Shown here piece after piece: positions 43,724 through 53,240 of a stretch of 64,000 bases of DNA. The stretch comes from Mesorhizobium sp. WSM4306. GTDB taxonomy: Bacteria; Pseudomonadota; Alphaproteobacteria; Rhizobiales; Rhizobiaceae. How positions within the stretch are numbered: position 1 is the first letter of the stretch; every line of letters begins with the position of its first letter. The translations under genes were made by a program, and so were the position numbers. The stretch lies in contig NZ_VFTC01000026.1 of the NCBI RefSeq assembly GCF_007003975.1, positions 1 through 64,000 on the forward strand, read 5' to 3'. The notes beneath the pieces were generated by a model. That model had not been told where the DNA came from. It saw nothing but the letters and a program-made list of their open reading frames with translations, and did not search any database.

Positions 43724-44791
43724 TCAAGCCGTTGGTGCCGCGCTGCGCCGCTCGAGCGCGGTCTTGCGGATGATTTCCGCAATCTCCGGGCTGCTGCTGC
43801 ACAGCATCTGGAAATCCACCGCGTGCAGCGACAGGAGTGAGACCGCCGTTGCGGCGCTGACGGTCGCCATACGCGGTTCGCCGCTGATCAGCGCCATCTC
43901 GCCGAAGAAGGCGCCAGGGCCAAGCTCCACCGGCTTCGGCGTCGCGACGGTGACGCGGCCCTCCACGACGAAGAACATCCGATCACCGGGCTCGCCAACG
44001 CGGCAGATCACGGCGCCCGCCGGCACCGTGCGAGGTCTTAACGCGGCCACGATCTCGACCAGCACGGCCGGGCCGAGCTTCTGAAACAACGGTACGCCGG
44101 CGACCAATTGCCAATTGCGGACGAATTCCCCGCGACGAACTTCCTGATAGAAGCCCGTGGCAAGAATGCCGGCCCAGAGCGCGAAGATGCCGATGCCGCT
44201 CATCATGACCGCCCCGGCTAGGACGCGGCCGGCGAAGCTTTGCGGAATTTCGTCGCCATAGCCGGTGGTGGACAACGTGACCACCGCCCACCACATCGAC
44301 TGGGGGATGCTGCCGAACTTTTCCGGTTGGATGTCGCGCTCGATGACATAGCCCGCGAGCGCGACACCGAACAGAACGACGCCGAACAGCGTGGTGACAC
44401 CGATCAGGTTGCGCGCTTCGTTGGCCAGCACCCTGCCCAGCACCGGGAAGAAGGTCGAGTCGCGCAGCGGCTTCAGCAGCCAGACAGCACAGTAGAGGCT
44501 CCAGTCGGGCGTGCCGACGAGCAGAAATGCGGCAAGTGGAACCAGGACCGCGAGTACATCGATGGCGATTGCTGGCGTCCTGTCCTGAAGGTCTCCCGCC
44601 CGGCGCTTGAGCAGCGTCGCGGCCATTTGCACGAGATAGGTGCCCCAAATGACAGCCAGCACGGCAACCATGGCCAGCCTGGTTCGTCCGGAAATGTTTG
44701 GTGATGTGAGCGCAGCCACCGCCAGAAGCCCGGGCGCAGCCAGCACCGCGTTGAGCGGCGCGTAAATTCTCAGGAATGGCAGTACCGACAT
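43724..44791 (-). CDS. Cyclic-nucleotide-gated K+ channel, MlotiK1 orthologue
   Basis: A 355-residue tetrameric channel. Six transmembrane segments span about 10-215, with selectivity filter TTGYGD at 175-180. A short linker leads to a cyclic-nucleotide-binding domain (about 225-345) whose phosphate cassette, GPGAFFGEMALISGEPR, includes Arg307; Arg348 is also present, matching ligand contacts known from MlotiK1. Sequence recalled from M. loti MlotiK1 agrees over most of the protein. S4 has few Arg, as in that weakly voltage-sensitive channel. Start at MSVLPFLRIYAPLN. The HD gene is divergent, starts 180 bases apart. Confidence 0.97.
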   Translation of the reverse strand: MSVLPFLRIYAPLNAVLAAPGLLAVAALTSPNISGRTRLAMVAVLAVIWGTYLVQMAATLLKRRAGDLQDRTPAIAIDVLAVLVPLAAFLLVGTPDWSLYCAVWLLKPLRDSTFFPVLGRVLANEARNLIGVTTLFGVVLFGVALAGYVIERDIQPEKFGSIPQSMWWAVVTLSTTGYGDEIPQSFAGRVLAGAVMMSGIGIFALWAGILATGFYQEVRRGEFVRNWQLVAGVPLFQKLGPAVLVEIVAALRPRTVPAGAVICRVGEPGDRMFFVVEGRVTVATPKPVELGPGAFFGEMALISGEPRMATVSAATAVSLLSLHAVDFQMLCSSSPEIAEIIRKTALERRSAAPTA

Positions 44792-44970
44792 TTTATGCCC
44801 ACAAGCGGCGACTACCCTGCAGAATAGGATGGCTTCAAGGCAAGCGCAAAGGTGCCTGCTTCGGCTGCGATGCGCATTACCAATGCTGTGATAAAATCCA
44901 CGCCGGAACCGTGCTAGGATGCCTGCCGCACGCGATCTGTCGTGCTTCAAATTGGCCAGGAACGATTGTC

Positions 44971-45852
44971 ATGCTCAATCCGATTTCCATCATGGCCGAC
45001 CGGCTCGGCGACCATCTGTCGGAACTCTATCTGCAGTATTTCTCGCATCGCAATTCGGAGTATGCGGCCTACATAGGCGGCGCGGCCCGCCTTGTCCTGG
45101 AGCGCATCGGCAATTCGAACGCCCTCTATCACAACATCGAGCACACGCTGATGGTTACGCTCGCCGGCCAGCAGATCATCCGCGGCCGGCTGCTTTCGGA
45201 ATCCCTGACACCCGATGACTGGCTGCATTATACCTGCGCGCTGCTTGTCCACGACATTGGCATGGTGCACGGCATATGCCCGGGCGACACCGACGACAGC
45301 TTCGTCATCAACGAGGCCGGCGAGCGCCATACGCCACCGCGCGGCGCCTCCGACGCGGTGCTTGCGCCCTATCATATCGAGCGCGCCAAGATCTATGCGC
45401 GCCAACGCTTTGGATCCTCGAAGTTCATCGACGAGGAGCGCATTATCGCGGCGATCGAAATGACGCGGTTTCCGGTGCCGGACGATCCGGCCTACCAGGC
45501 CACCAACACCGAGCCGGCGCTGGTCAGGGCCGCGGATCTGATCGGCCAACTCGCCGATCCCTTCTACCACCGCAAGCTGCCGGCGCTGTTTGCCGAGTTC
45601 TCCGAAACCGGGATGGCGGAAAAGCTCGGCTGCAAGACCGCCGCTGATCTCGGCGCCATCTTCACCGATTTCTTCACGCTGAAGGTCGAGCCCTATATTG
45701 GCGACGCGATCCGCTATCTGGAGCTGACGACCGAAGGCAAGCAGTGGGTCGCCAACCTCCACAGCAACCTGTTCCAGTCCGGGCATCGCCCGGCCAGGAT
45801 CGGGCCATTCCCCGGCGTGTTGCAGCCGGCGAGCCTGTCGGTGGTGACTTAA
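44971..45852 (+). CDS. HD-domain phosphohydrolase resembling class I cyclic-nucleotide phosphodiesterases
   Basis: A 293-residue protein with metal ligands in HD order. LYHNIEHTLMVTL (His54, Asn55, His58) looks like the YHNxxH start of eukaryotic-type PDE catalytic domains. VHDIGMVHG (His94, Asp95) is the HD pair, and Asp189 in RAADLIGQLADPFY fits the last ligand. No signal peptide or membrane segment is seen. Substrate is not proven; hydrolysis of cAMP or cGMP is inferred from the motif and from divergence with the cNMP-gated channel. The start is the ATG at MLNPIS; longer frames are Cys-rich and overlap the channel promoter. Confidence 0.85.
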   Translation: MLNPISIMADRLGDHLSELYLQYFSHRNSEYAAYIGGAARLVLERIGNSNALYHNIEHTLMVTLAGQQIIRGRLLSESLTPDDWLHYTCALLVHDIGMVHGICPGDTDDSFVINEAGERHTPPRGASDAVLAPYHIERAKIYARQRFGSSKFIDEERIIAAIEMTRFPVPDDPAYQATNTEPALVRAADLIGQLADPFYHRKLPALFAEFSETGMAEKLGCKTAADLGAIFTDFFTLKVEPYIGDAIRYLELTTEGKQWVANLHSNLFQSGHRPARIGPFPGVLQPASLSVVT

Positions 45853-46271
45853 GCGCCGGGGGTTGTTTCCTTTCCGCCGGTTCCGGCTGGCAGAACGCCG
45901 GCCCAGAAGCAGACGTCATAATTCCTTCGAATTGTCCGAGAGCCTCGGGCAGAAGCGCTTGATAGACGTCAGACTCGTTTCTCCCACGTGATGATCTGTG
46001 TTGGTGCCGGGGTGTGGGGCCGATGCAACGCCGGAAAGCGGCGTCACGATCACTCCCAAGTCAGAAATCTTCGACGGATGGGGTTTCGATGAATTCCATA
46101 TCCTGCGTCGCCCTCGCCGCGGCAGTCCCGTTCGTGATCTTCCGCTGTTGGTGGAGATGTCGAGGATCAGACCGGCTGTCGATGAAAAATCTCGATCGGA
46201 TGCTTCTACGCGGTTCAATGCAGAACTGTCACCGGCTTTATCTGTATCTGATCTGCTGATACATAACCCGT
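45853..46271. other. 419-base non-coding region before the arabinose cluster
   Basis: No gene can be supported. Several overlapping open frames here have unrelated, Cys- and Arg-rich translations. The octamer AGACGTCA occurs twice (45911 and 45964), each shortly after AGAAGC. Base composition is lower in GC than the flanking HD gene. The promoter of the ArsR-type gene must lie near the right end. Confidence 0.5.
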
Positions 46272-47216
46272 ATGACGAGTGCGGGCCATATGTCGAATGA
46301 AATCATGGTTGTCGATCCGCTTGAGCGGCTCGACTTGTTGAAGAGCCTTGCGAGCGAGGTCCGGGTCCGGATTCTCGATCTGCTGCACCGCAAGGGGCCG
46401 AAAAACGTCAATCAGGTGGCCGAAGAACTGGGTCTTCCGCAATCGACAATTTCCGCAAACATCCAGGTTCTTGTCGATGTCGGTTTGATCGAGACGAAAT
46501 CACAGAAGGCGCGCAAGGGAAGCCAGAAGGTCTGCTATTCGACCTTCTCCGAGTTGGTTGTCGTCTTTAAGGACCGCACCCCGGCGCAGGATCTCGGCGT
46601 CATAGAAGTGGCGATGCCGCTTGGACTCTACACAAGATGCGAAGTCTCCGCCCCCTGCGGCCTGTGTTCAAAGGACGGCGTCATCGGACTTCTCGATGTG
46701 CCCGACACCTTCCTCGATCCTGACCGTATGCGGGCTGGGCTGCTGTGGTTCACGCGCGGCTTCGTCGAATACCAGTTTCCCAACAATGCGACGCTTGCCA
46801 ATGCCAAAGTCGGCGGGTTGGAGCTGGCGATGGAGCTTTCGTCCGAGGTGCCGGGCACCTCGAAGGATTGGCCATCGGACATCACGGTCGCGATTAACGG
46901 ACACGAGATAGATACCTGGACGGCGCCGGCCGACTATGGCGACAAGCGCGGCAAGCATACGCCCGGCTGGTGGAAGCTAGCCGGATCGCAGTATGGCGAC
47001 CTCGTACACTGGCGCGTCACGAATAACGGCACCTATCGCGGAGATCACCAGGTTTCCAAATGCTCGCTGGCTGATCTGGAACTCGAGCGGCACCGCTCGA
47101 TCCGGATACGAATCGGCGTGAAGGAAGATGCGCGTCACCCCGGCGGCATAAACATCTTCGGCAGCGGCTTCGGCAATTACAGCAACGACATCGTTCTGCG
47201 CCTGCTCAAGGCTTGA
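46272..47216 (+). CDS. ArsR-type winged-helix regulator with large C-terminal domain
   Basis: A 314-residue regulator. Residues about 20-85 form an ArsR winged helix (LLKSLASEVRVRILDLLHRKGPKNVNQVAEELGLPQST). The remaining 220 residues form a separate domain rich in beta strands, with CGLCSKDGVIGLLD and later TPGWWKLAGSQYGDLVHWRV, which may bind sugars. Classic ArsR Cys metal sites are not evident, so a sugar signal is more likely given the arabinofuranosidase next to it. Met at 46272 is used; a second Met at 46290 is equally possible. It is codirectional with abfA, 104 bases before it. Confidence 0.85.
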   Translation: MTSAGHMSNEIMVVDPLERLDLLKSLASEVRVRILDLLHRKGPKNVNQVAEELGLPQSTISANIQVLVDVGLIETKSQKARKGSQKVCYSTFSELVVVFKDRTPAQDLGVIEVAMPLGLYTRCEVSAPCGLCSKDGVIGLLDVPDTFLDPDRMRAGLLWFTRGFVEYQFPNNATLANAKVGGLELAMELSSEVPGTSKDWPSDITVAINGHEIDTWTAPADYGDKRGKHTPGWWKLAGSQYGDLVHWRVTNNGTYRGDHQVSKCSLADLELERHRSIRIRIGVKEDARHPGGINIFGSGFGNYSNDIVLRLLKA

Positions 47217-47320
47217 GAGCATACTGGACCCTTGACGGGCGGATGAACTCCGCCCTTAACTGACCCGCGACCCGGATACAAACCGGAAAGTCGGATTGAT
47301 AGTCCGCAGTGGGAGGGATC

Positions 47321-48826
47321 ATGAAAGCCAGAGTCACGGCGAACGCGGCCTACGCCGTCGCGGATATCGACAAACGTCTTTACGGTTCGTTTCTCGAGCA
47401 TCTTGGCCGGGCAGTCTATACGGGCATCTATGAGCCCGGACATCCGCAAGCGGACGCTGAGGGGATGCGCAAGGACGTGATCGAGTTGGTGCGTGCGCTC
47501 GACACTCCGATCTGCCGTTATCCGGGTGGCAACTTCGTGTCCGCCTACAATTGGGAAGACGGCATAGGCCCAAAGGAGAACCGCCCGCGGCGCCTCGATC
47601 TTGCGTGGCGCACCACGGAGCCGAACCTGGTTGGAATCCACGAATTCGCCGACTGGGCCGAAAAAGCCGGCACCGAGATGATGCTAGCTGTCAACCTCGG
47701 TTCCCGCGGCCTCGACGAGGCGCGGGCCTTCGTTGAATATGTCAACCACCCGGGCGGCAGCTACTGGTCCGACCTGAGGGCCAAGAACGGGCGCACGCAG
47801 CCCTGGAACTGCCGCCTCTGGTGTCTCGGCAATGAAATGGATGGTCCCTGGCAGGTCGGCCACAAGTCGGCGAGCGAATACGGCCATCTCGCCAACGAGA
47901 CCGCCAAGGCGCTACGCGGCCTCGACCCGACAGTGGAACTGGTCGTCTGCGGCTCGTCGCATTCCAATATGCCGACCTATCCGCAGTGGGAAGCAACCGT
48001 GTTGGAGGCGACCTACGAGCAGGTCGATTACATCTCTCTCCACATGTATTTCGAGAATTACGAGAAGAATACGGCCGAATATTTGGCTCTTCCAGCCAAG
48101 CTCGACCGCTACATTGGCACAGTCGCGGGCATCATCGACTACGTGAAGGCCAAGACCCGCTCGAAGCGGGAGGTGAAGATCTCCTTCGACGAGTGGAACG
48201 TCTGGTACCATCAGCGCAAGCAGGACGCCGCGCGCATGCGCAGCTGGGACTGGCCGGAAGCACCCAGGCTTCTGGAGGACATCTACAATTTCGAGGACGT
48301 GCTGCAGGTTGGCTGCATCATCAACACCTTCATCCGCCGGTCGGATGTTGTTCGCATCGCCTGCATTGCGCAGCTGGTGAACGTTATCGCCCCGATCATG
48401 ACCGATCCCGGCGGCGCCGCCTGGCGGCAGACGATCTACTGGCCTTTCATGCTGGCCTCCAGGCATGGCCGAGGCACCGCGCTGCAGCTCGCGGTCGAGG
48501 TGCCTACCTATGACGCGGCCGCGGCCGACAAGGTGCCATGGCTCGACATTGCAGGCGTGCATGATTCGAACGCCGGCACGCTGACCTTCTTCGCAATCAA
48601 CCGGCATGGGTCCGAGACAATAGAGGCCGACGTCGCCCTCGAACGGTTCGCCGCCAAGTCCATCGAGCATACGATCATCCGTCATGACGATCTCGAGGCC
48701 TGTAACACCAAGGACGCGCCGGACAACGTGTCGCCGGTCAAAGGCAACGGGGCAGCGCTCAGCAGCAAGGGAATGACGCTGAACTTGCCGCCGCACTCTT
48801 ACTCGATGGTGCGTGTGAGACTCTGA
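47321..48826 (+). CDS. abfA: GH51 alpha-L-arabinofuranosidase
   Basis: A 501-residue cytoplasmic glycosidase that releases arabinose from plant arabinan or arabinoxylan oligomers. The acid/base Glu172 lies in LGNEMDGPW and the nucleophile Glu291 in ISFDEWNVWY, both intact. YGSFLEHLGRAVYTGIYEPGH near the N terminus is typical of GH51. There is no signal peptide, so short oligosaccharides must enter through the ABC transporter that follows. GGGAGGG precedes the ATG. A beta-rich end (PPHSYSMVRVRL) fits the C-terminal domain. Confidence 0.96.
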   Translation: MKARVTANAAYAVADIDKRLYGSFLEHLGRAVYTGIYEPGHPQADAEGMRKDVIELVRALDTPICRYPGGNFVSAYNWEDGIGPKENRPRRLDLAWRTTEPNLVGIHEFADWAEKAGTEMMLAVNLGSRGLDEARAFVEYVNHPGGSYWSDLRAKNGRTQPWNCRLWCLGNEMDGPWQVGHKSASEYGHLANETAKALRGLDPTVELVVCGSSHSNMPTYPQWEATVLEATYEQVDYISLHMYFENYEKNTAEYLALPAKLDRYIGTVAGIIDYVKAKTRSKREVKISFDEWNVWYHQRKQDAARMRSWDWPEAPRLLEDIYNFEDVLQVGCIINTFIRRSDVVRIACIAQLVNVIAPIMTDPGGAAWRQTIYWPFMLASRHGRGTALQLAVEVPTYDAAAADKVPWLDIAGVHDSNAGTLTFFAINRHGSETIEADVALERFAAKSIEHTIIRHDDLEACNTKDAPDNVSPVKGNGAALSSKGMTLNLPPHSYSMVRVRL

Positions 48827-48940
48827 GTTAATATCCGACTATCAGATATATACCGTAAAATCCGTTGCAGGGGGTTTGGTTTGGTGTAGCATTGAAACGT
48901 TCAAGGCGGACCTAACCGCCGTACTCGGGAGGAAGCTGAG

Positions 48941-50215
48941 ATGAACTTTCGCAGGATAATGGCCATAGCGGTGGTTGCGGCAGGAGGATTTTGGGCCGTC
49001 GCGGCCCAGGCCGAAGAAACCGTCATGTGGTGGGATTTCCTCGGCGGCGGTGACGGTGTGCGCATGAAGCAGATGATCGCCGACTTCAACACCGCCCACG
49101 CTGGCAAGATCAAGATCGACGCCACGACGCTGGAGTGGGGCACGCCCTTCTACGCGAAGGTGCAGACCTCGGTCGCGGTCGGAGAGGCGCCAGACGTCAT
49201 GACCTATCATGCCAGCCGCATCCCCTTGGCGGTGAGCCAGGATATTCTCGAAGAAATCACCCCCGACGACATGAGCAAGATGGGCCTCTCGGCCTCGGAC
49301 TTTGCCCAGACGACGATGGGCGCCGTGACGGTCGACGGCAAGCAATACGCAGTGCCGCTCGATACCCATCCGATCGTCCTGTACTACAATCGCGTCCTCC
49401 TGAAGAAGGCAGGCGTGCTCGGCGACGACGGCCGTCCCATGGGCATGAAAAACAAGGAGGAATTCACCGCGACACTGCAGAAGTTGAAGGACGCCGGCGT
49501 CGAGTTCCCGCTGGGCAGCGTCACCGCCGACGGCAACTTCATGTACCGCACCATTTACTCGCTGGTGTGCCAGCAAGGCGGCGAGCTTCTGACGGGCAAC
49601 GAGTTCCTCGCCGGCGACAACGGCAAGAAGCTGGCGAACGCGTTGGCGGTCCTGCAAGGGTGGACGAAGGCCGGGCTGCAGTCGACCTATACGGACTATC
49701 CCGCAACCGTCGCCCTGTTCACCTCGGGCAAGGCCGCAATGATGATCAACGGCGTCTGGGAAGTTCCCACGATGACCGACCTCGCCAAGCAAGGCAAGCT
49801 GTTCGACTGGGGTGCCGTCGAGATCCCGGTGATCTTCGACAAACCATGCACCTACGCGGACAGCCATTCGTTCGCGATCCCGAAGAACAAGGGCAAGGAG
49901 ATCAGCCCGGAAAAGCGTGCCGCCGTTCTCGAGGTGATCTCATGGATGGATAAGCACTCGCTGTTCTGGGCCACGGCAGGCCACATCCCGGCATACAAGC
50001 CAGTCACCGAGACGGCCGAATACAAGGCAATGCAGCCCAATGCGACCTACTCGCCGCTGACGGCCAACATGATCTTCGATCCGAAGTCGCCCAAGGCTGG
50101 TGTCGCCGGACCGATCTTCGACATCATGTCCAATTACTTCGTGCCAACCCTCAACGGCGAGATGGACCCGGGCGAGGCGGTGAAATCCATCAAGGAGGAG
50201 CTGAACAGCATGTAG
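48941..50215 (+). CDS. Sugar ABC transporter, substrate-binding protein
   Basis: A 424-residue periplasmic solute-binding protein of the large sugar family (SBP type 1). A signal peptide ends at AAQA before EETVMWWDFLGGG. Regions TTLEWGTPFYAKVQTSVAVGEAPDVMTYHASR and LFTSGKAAMMINGVWEVPT are typical. The nearest analogues are arabinose-oligomer and multiple-sugar binding proteins (AraN or MsmE type). The operon with abfA supports arabinose or short arabino-oligomers as ligand. The leader (48827-48940) is AT-rich and holds ATATC/GATAT inverted arms. Confidence 0.9.
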   Translation: MNFRRIMAIAVVAAGGFWAVAAQAEETVMWWDFLGGGDGVRMKQMIADFNTAHAGKIKIDATTLEWGTPFYAKVQTSVAVGEAPDVMTYHASRIPLAVSQDILEEITPDDMSKMGLSASDFAQTTMGAVTVDGKQYAVPLDTHPIVLYYNRVLLKKAGVLGDDGRPMGMKNKEEFTATLQKLKDAGVEFPLGSVTADGNFMYRTIYSLVCQQGGELLTGNEFLAGDNGKKLANALAVLQGWTKAGLQSTYTDYPATVALFTSGKAAMMINGVWEVPTMTDLAKQGKLFDWGAVEIPVIFDKPCTYADSHSFAIPKNKGKEISPEKRAAVLEVISWMDKHSLFWATAGHIPAYKPVTETAEYKAMQPNATYSPLTANMIFDPKSPKAGVAGPIFDIMSNYFVPTLNGEMDPGEAVKSIKEELNSM

Positions 50216-50274
50216 GGCTCAAAGGCTGGGACCGCCCTGCCCAGGGTGGTCCCAGCCATGTCCAAGGAAGAGCC

Positions 50275-51159
50275 ATGCTTCGCAACTCCCGAACTGAACG
50301 TCTTGTCGCGCTGGTGCTGGTCGCTCCCTTCCTGGCGATCTACTTGCTGGCGTTCGTCTATCCGACGGTCCAGATGTTTCGCATCTCCTTCACCGATGCG
50401 CCGCTGATCGGCGCGGGTCAGTGGGTCGGTCTCGACAACTACCTGCGGCTCGACAACGACCCGATGTTCCGGCGCGCGGTCTGGAATACCGCCTACTTCG
50501 TGCTGATGACGGTCATTCCCGGGACGCTCATCGCCCTGTTGATCGCGCTTGGCGTGTCGCGTCTGAAGGGCCGGTTCCAGGCGACCGTGCTGGCGCTGTT
50601 CTTCCTGCCCTACATCCTGCCGGTGTCCGTGGTCTATTTGATCTGGGACTGGACGCTGAATTTCCAGTTCGGGATTGCGATGCATGTGCTGGACTGGCTG
50701 GGAATCCCGCGCGTACCGGTCTTTAAGTCGCGCGCCTGGTTCCTGCCGGCGGTGGCCGGGGTGACGATCTGGTGGACCGCGGGTTTCTCGATCCTCCTCT
50801 TCCTCGCCGGACTACGGTCCATACCAGTGGAGATCTACGAAGCCGCGGCGCTCGACAACTCGACGCGATGGACCACGTTCCGGCGTATCACCTGGCCACT
50901 GCTTTGGCCGATCACCTCGCTGGTATTGACCATCCAGCTCATCCTGCAGCTCAAGATTTTCGATCAGGTCTATCTGTTCTCGATCGGCGGCCGGCCGAAC
51001 GACAATATGGTGCTCGTCTACTACGTCTTCCAGAAGGCCTTTCAGCAGAACCAGGGAGGCAGGGCTGCCGCTGTCGCCGTCACCCTCTTCGTGCTTGTGG
51101 TCGTCGTCTCGGTCCTGCAATTCCAACTGCTTCGGCTCGCCGAAAGGCGGCGCCGATGA
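50275..51159 (+). CDS. Sugar ABC transporter permease, AraP/MalF type
   Basis: A 294-residue inner-membrane protein with about six spans. The EAA loop reads EIYEAAALDNSTRWTTFRRITWPLLWP. It begins LVALVLVAPFLAIYLLAFVYPTVQMF, as in carbohydrate permease 1 proteins. Its stop overlaps the next start (ATGA). It forms a heterodimer channel with the following gene. Confidence 0.93.
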   Translation: MLRNSRTERLVALVLVAPFLAIYLLAFVYPTVQMFRISFTDAPLIGAGQWVGLDNYLRLDNDPMFRRAVWNTAYFVLMTVIPGTLIALLIALGVSRLKGRFQATVLALFFLPYILPVSVVYLIWDWTLNFQFGIAMHVLDWLGIPRVPVFKSRAWFLPAVAGVTIWWTAGFSILLFLAGLRSIPVEIYEAAALDNSTRWTTFRRITWPLLWPITSLVLTIQLILQLKIFDQVYLFSIGGRPNDNMVLVYYVFQKAFQQNQGGRAAAVAVTLFVLVVVVSVLQFQLLRLAERRRR

Positions 51160-51998
51160 ACGCCATGGCTGCGCAGCGCTGGACCTTTTGGGGCGGGATA
51201 ATCACGGCACTGACGCTCGTCTGGGCCATCCTATGGGCATTCCCGCTTTATTGGGGTGTGATCTCATCGCTCAAACCGGACGACGAAGTCATCCGGCCTT
51301 ACATCGAACTCTGGCCGGAGACGCCGACGCTGGAGAACTATATTTCCGCCGTGACCACCACACAGATCGGCACCTGGTACGTCAATTCGGTGGCGGTCGC
51401 GATCGGCGTAACGGTCATCACCATCTTCATCTCGATGCTGTGCGGCTACGCGATCTCGCAGTTGCGGTTCCCGGGGCGGATCGCGCTATGGTGGCTGATC
51501 CTCGCCTCCTTCATGGTGCCAACTTCGGCGCTGATCATCAATCATTTCGTGCTGGTCGCCAACCTTGGCCTGCTCAACAGCTGGGCTGGAATCATGTTGC
51601 CGCAGCTCATCCACCCCGTCATCATCATCGTGTACAAGCAATTCTTCGATCAGGTCCCGAAGGACTTCCGTGAGGCCGCGGTCATGGACAATGCGTCTGA
51701 ATTCGGGATCCTCTTCAAAATCTACGTGCCGATGAACTGGGGGGTAACGACGGCGCTGTCGATCGTCTGCTTCATCTGGACGTGGAACGCGTTCTTGTGG
51801 CCGTTCCTCTCTGTTACCCGCACCGAGATGATGACGATCACCGTCGGCATCACGCAGGTCAATGACGCCTTCGGCGTCTACTACGCGCGCCAGCTGTCGG
51901 CAGCTGTACTGGCCGGCCTTCCCGTGGCACTGGCCTACCTCTTCTTCCAGCGCCGAGTAACCGAAGCGATAACGCTCTCAGCAGGCATCAAGGGCTAA
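51156..51998 (+). CDS. Sugar ABC transporter permease, AraQ/MalG type
   Basis: A 280-residue permease. It starts in the ATGA overlap with the previous gene. The EAA motif is DFREAAVMDNASEFGILFKIYVPM, and it has about six spans. The pair completes the channel for the sugar importer. A dispersed palindromic element begins at the stop codon, so the 3' end of the message is a stem. The ATPase that should drive this transporter lies next, but on the other strand. Confidence 0.92.
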   Translation: MNAMAAQRWTFWGGIITALTLVWAILWAFPLYWGVISSLKPDDEVIRPYIELWPETPTLENYISAVTTTQIGTWYVNSVAVAIGVTVITIFISMLCGYAISQLRFPGRIALWWLILASFMVPTSALIINHFVLVANLGLLNSWAGIMLPQLIHPVIIIVYKQFFDQVPKDFREAAVMDNASEFGILFKIYVPMNWGVTTALSIVCFIWTWNAFLWPFLSVTRTEMMTITVGITQVNDAFGVYYARQLSAAVLAGLPVALAYLFFQRRVTEAITLSAGIKG

Positions 51999-52099
51999 AG
52001 CGCGTCGCGCTGAAACGGATTCAAGCGACGCGCTTTAAGTCTTTGTTTTGATGCATGTCGTTGTCCCAGAACCGCAGCGCACTTCTGGGCGACATGCAC
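51997..52099. repeat. Composite rhizobial palindromic element after the sugar permease
   Basis: Two stems in tandem: AAAGCGCGTCGC (51997-52008) with GCGACGCGCTTT (52025-52036), then GCATGTCG (52053-52060) with CGACATGC (52090-52097), enclosing CCCAGAA/TTCTGGG. The first stem begins within the stop codon of the permease. Similar double stems are common in rhizobial intergenic DNA and can act as terminators for the convergent genes. Confidence 0.85.
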
Positions 52100-52166
52100 T
52101 AGCCTCGGCCCGCAAGCAAAGCGCAATGCCAGCGGGCACGACCCCGGTCGGCGGATTCAGGCCCGG

Positions 52167-53240
52167 TCAGCGCGCGTGCCAGGTCGATCCGTCCGCGGCG
52201 AAAAGATGGAGGGCGGCGGTGTCGAACTTCAGCCGAACGGCGTCGCCCGGTTTGACGCTCGAGAGCCCGCGATCCTGTGCTGTAACCTGCGTCCCATCAG
52301 CGAGCCGCGCATAGACGAGCGTTCGCTCGCCAAGGCGCTCGACAACCGTGGCCGTGGCGGATGTTTCACTGCCCTCGGAGACGACAGTCAGCGATTCCGG
52401 CCGCACTCCCAGTTCGCGCCAATCCATGTTGACCGGCGCGCCGGGAAGTTCGACGAGCGATCCATCCGTCAAGCGCGCCTTGAGCCTGTCGCCTGAGCCT
52501 GAAACCGTAACAGGTAGAATGTTCATCGCTGGAGACCCGACGAAGGTCGCGACGAATCGCGATGCCGGACGCGCATAGACCTCGTCGGGTCTTCCCATCT
52601 GCTCTATCCGGCAATCGTTGAGGATCACAATACGGTCGGCGAGGGTCATCGCTTCCACCTGGTCGTGGGTGACGTAGATCATCGTCGACTTCAAACGCTG
52701 ATGTAGCTCGGCAAGCTCGACGCGTGTACGAGCTCGAAGCGCCGCGTCCAGATTGGAGAGTGGCTCGTCAAACAGGAATGCCTTGGGCTCCTTGACGATC
52801 GCACGCCCGATGGCCACGCGCTGGCGCTGCCCGCCGGAGAGCTGCGACGGCCGCCGGTGGAGCAACGCTTCGATCTCCAAGATACGCGCAGCCTCAGCGA
52901 TCCGTTGGCGTATAACATCCGGCGCGACCCGAATGTTCCTCAGGCCAAAGGCCATGTTCTCCGCGACTGTCATATGTGGGTAAAGGGCATAGTTCTGAAA
53001 GACCATCGCAACGTTGCGCCTGCCCGGCGCCAGGTTCTCCGAGCGCACCCCGTCGATCGTCAGCGTGCCCTCGTCAATGCTTTCGAGACCGGCGATCATC
53101 CGCAGCAGCGTCGTCTTGCCAGAACCGGACGGGCCGAGAAACACGACCAGCTCTCCTGGCTCAATGTCCAGGCTAACCTCGCGGATCACTTCGACTGCGC
53201 CAAAGTGCTTTGATACGCCCGACAGCGCGATTCCCGTCAT
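52167..53240 (-). CDS. Sugar ABC transporter ATPase, UgpC/MsmK type
   Basis: A 357-residue ATPase: Walker A GPSGSGKTT, signature LSGGQRQRVAIGRA, Walker B FLFDEPLSNLDAALR, switch His in VTHDQVEA. The C-terminal OB-like regulatory domain (about 240-357) holds GVRPESLTV, typical of UgpC/MalK-type proteins. It is convergent with the sugar permeases and most likely powers them. The Met used (at MTGIALSGVSKHFG) has AAGGA upstream; an earlier Met at 53264 is weaker. Confidence 0.93.
   Translation of the reverse strand: MTGIALSGVSKHFGAVEVIREVSLDIEPGELVVFLGPSGSGKTTLLRMIAGLESIDEGTLTIDGVRSENLAPGRRNVAMVFQNYALYPHMTVAENMAFGLRNIRVAPDVIRQRIAEAARILEIEALLHRRPSQLSGGQRQRVAIGRAIVKEPKAFLFDEPLSNLDAALRARTRVELAELHQRLKSTMIYVTHDQVEAMTLADRIVILNDCRIEQMGRPDEVYARPASRFVATFVGSPAMNILPVTVSGSGDRLKARLTDGSLVELPGAPVNMDWRELGVRPESLTVVSEGSETSATATVVERLGERTLVYARLADGTQVTAQDRGLSSVKPGDAVRLKFDTAALHLFAADGSTWHAR

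Noticed and set aside
45998..46300. About 100-codon open frame before the ArsR-type gene
   Set aside because: No ribosome site, no recognisable motif and overlap with the promoter and start of the regulator.
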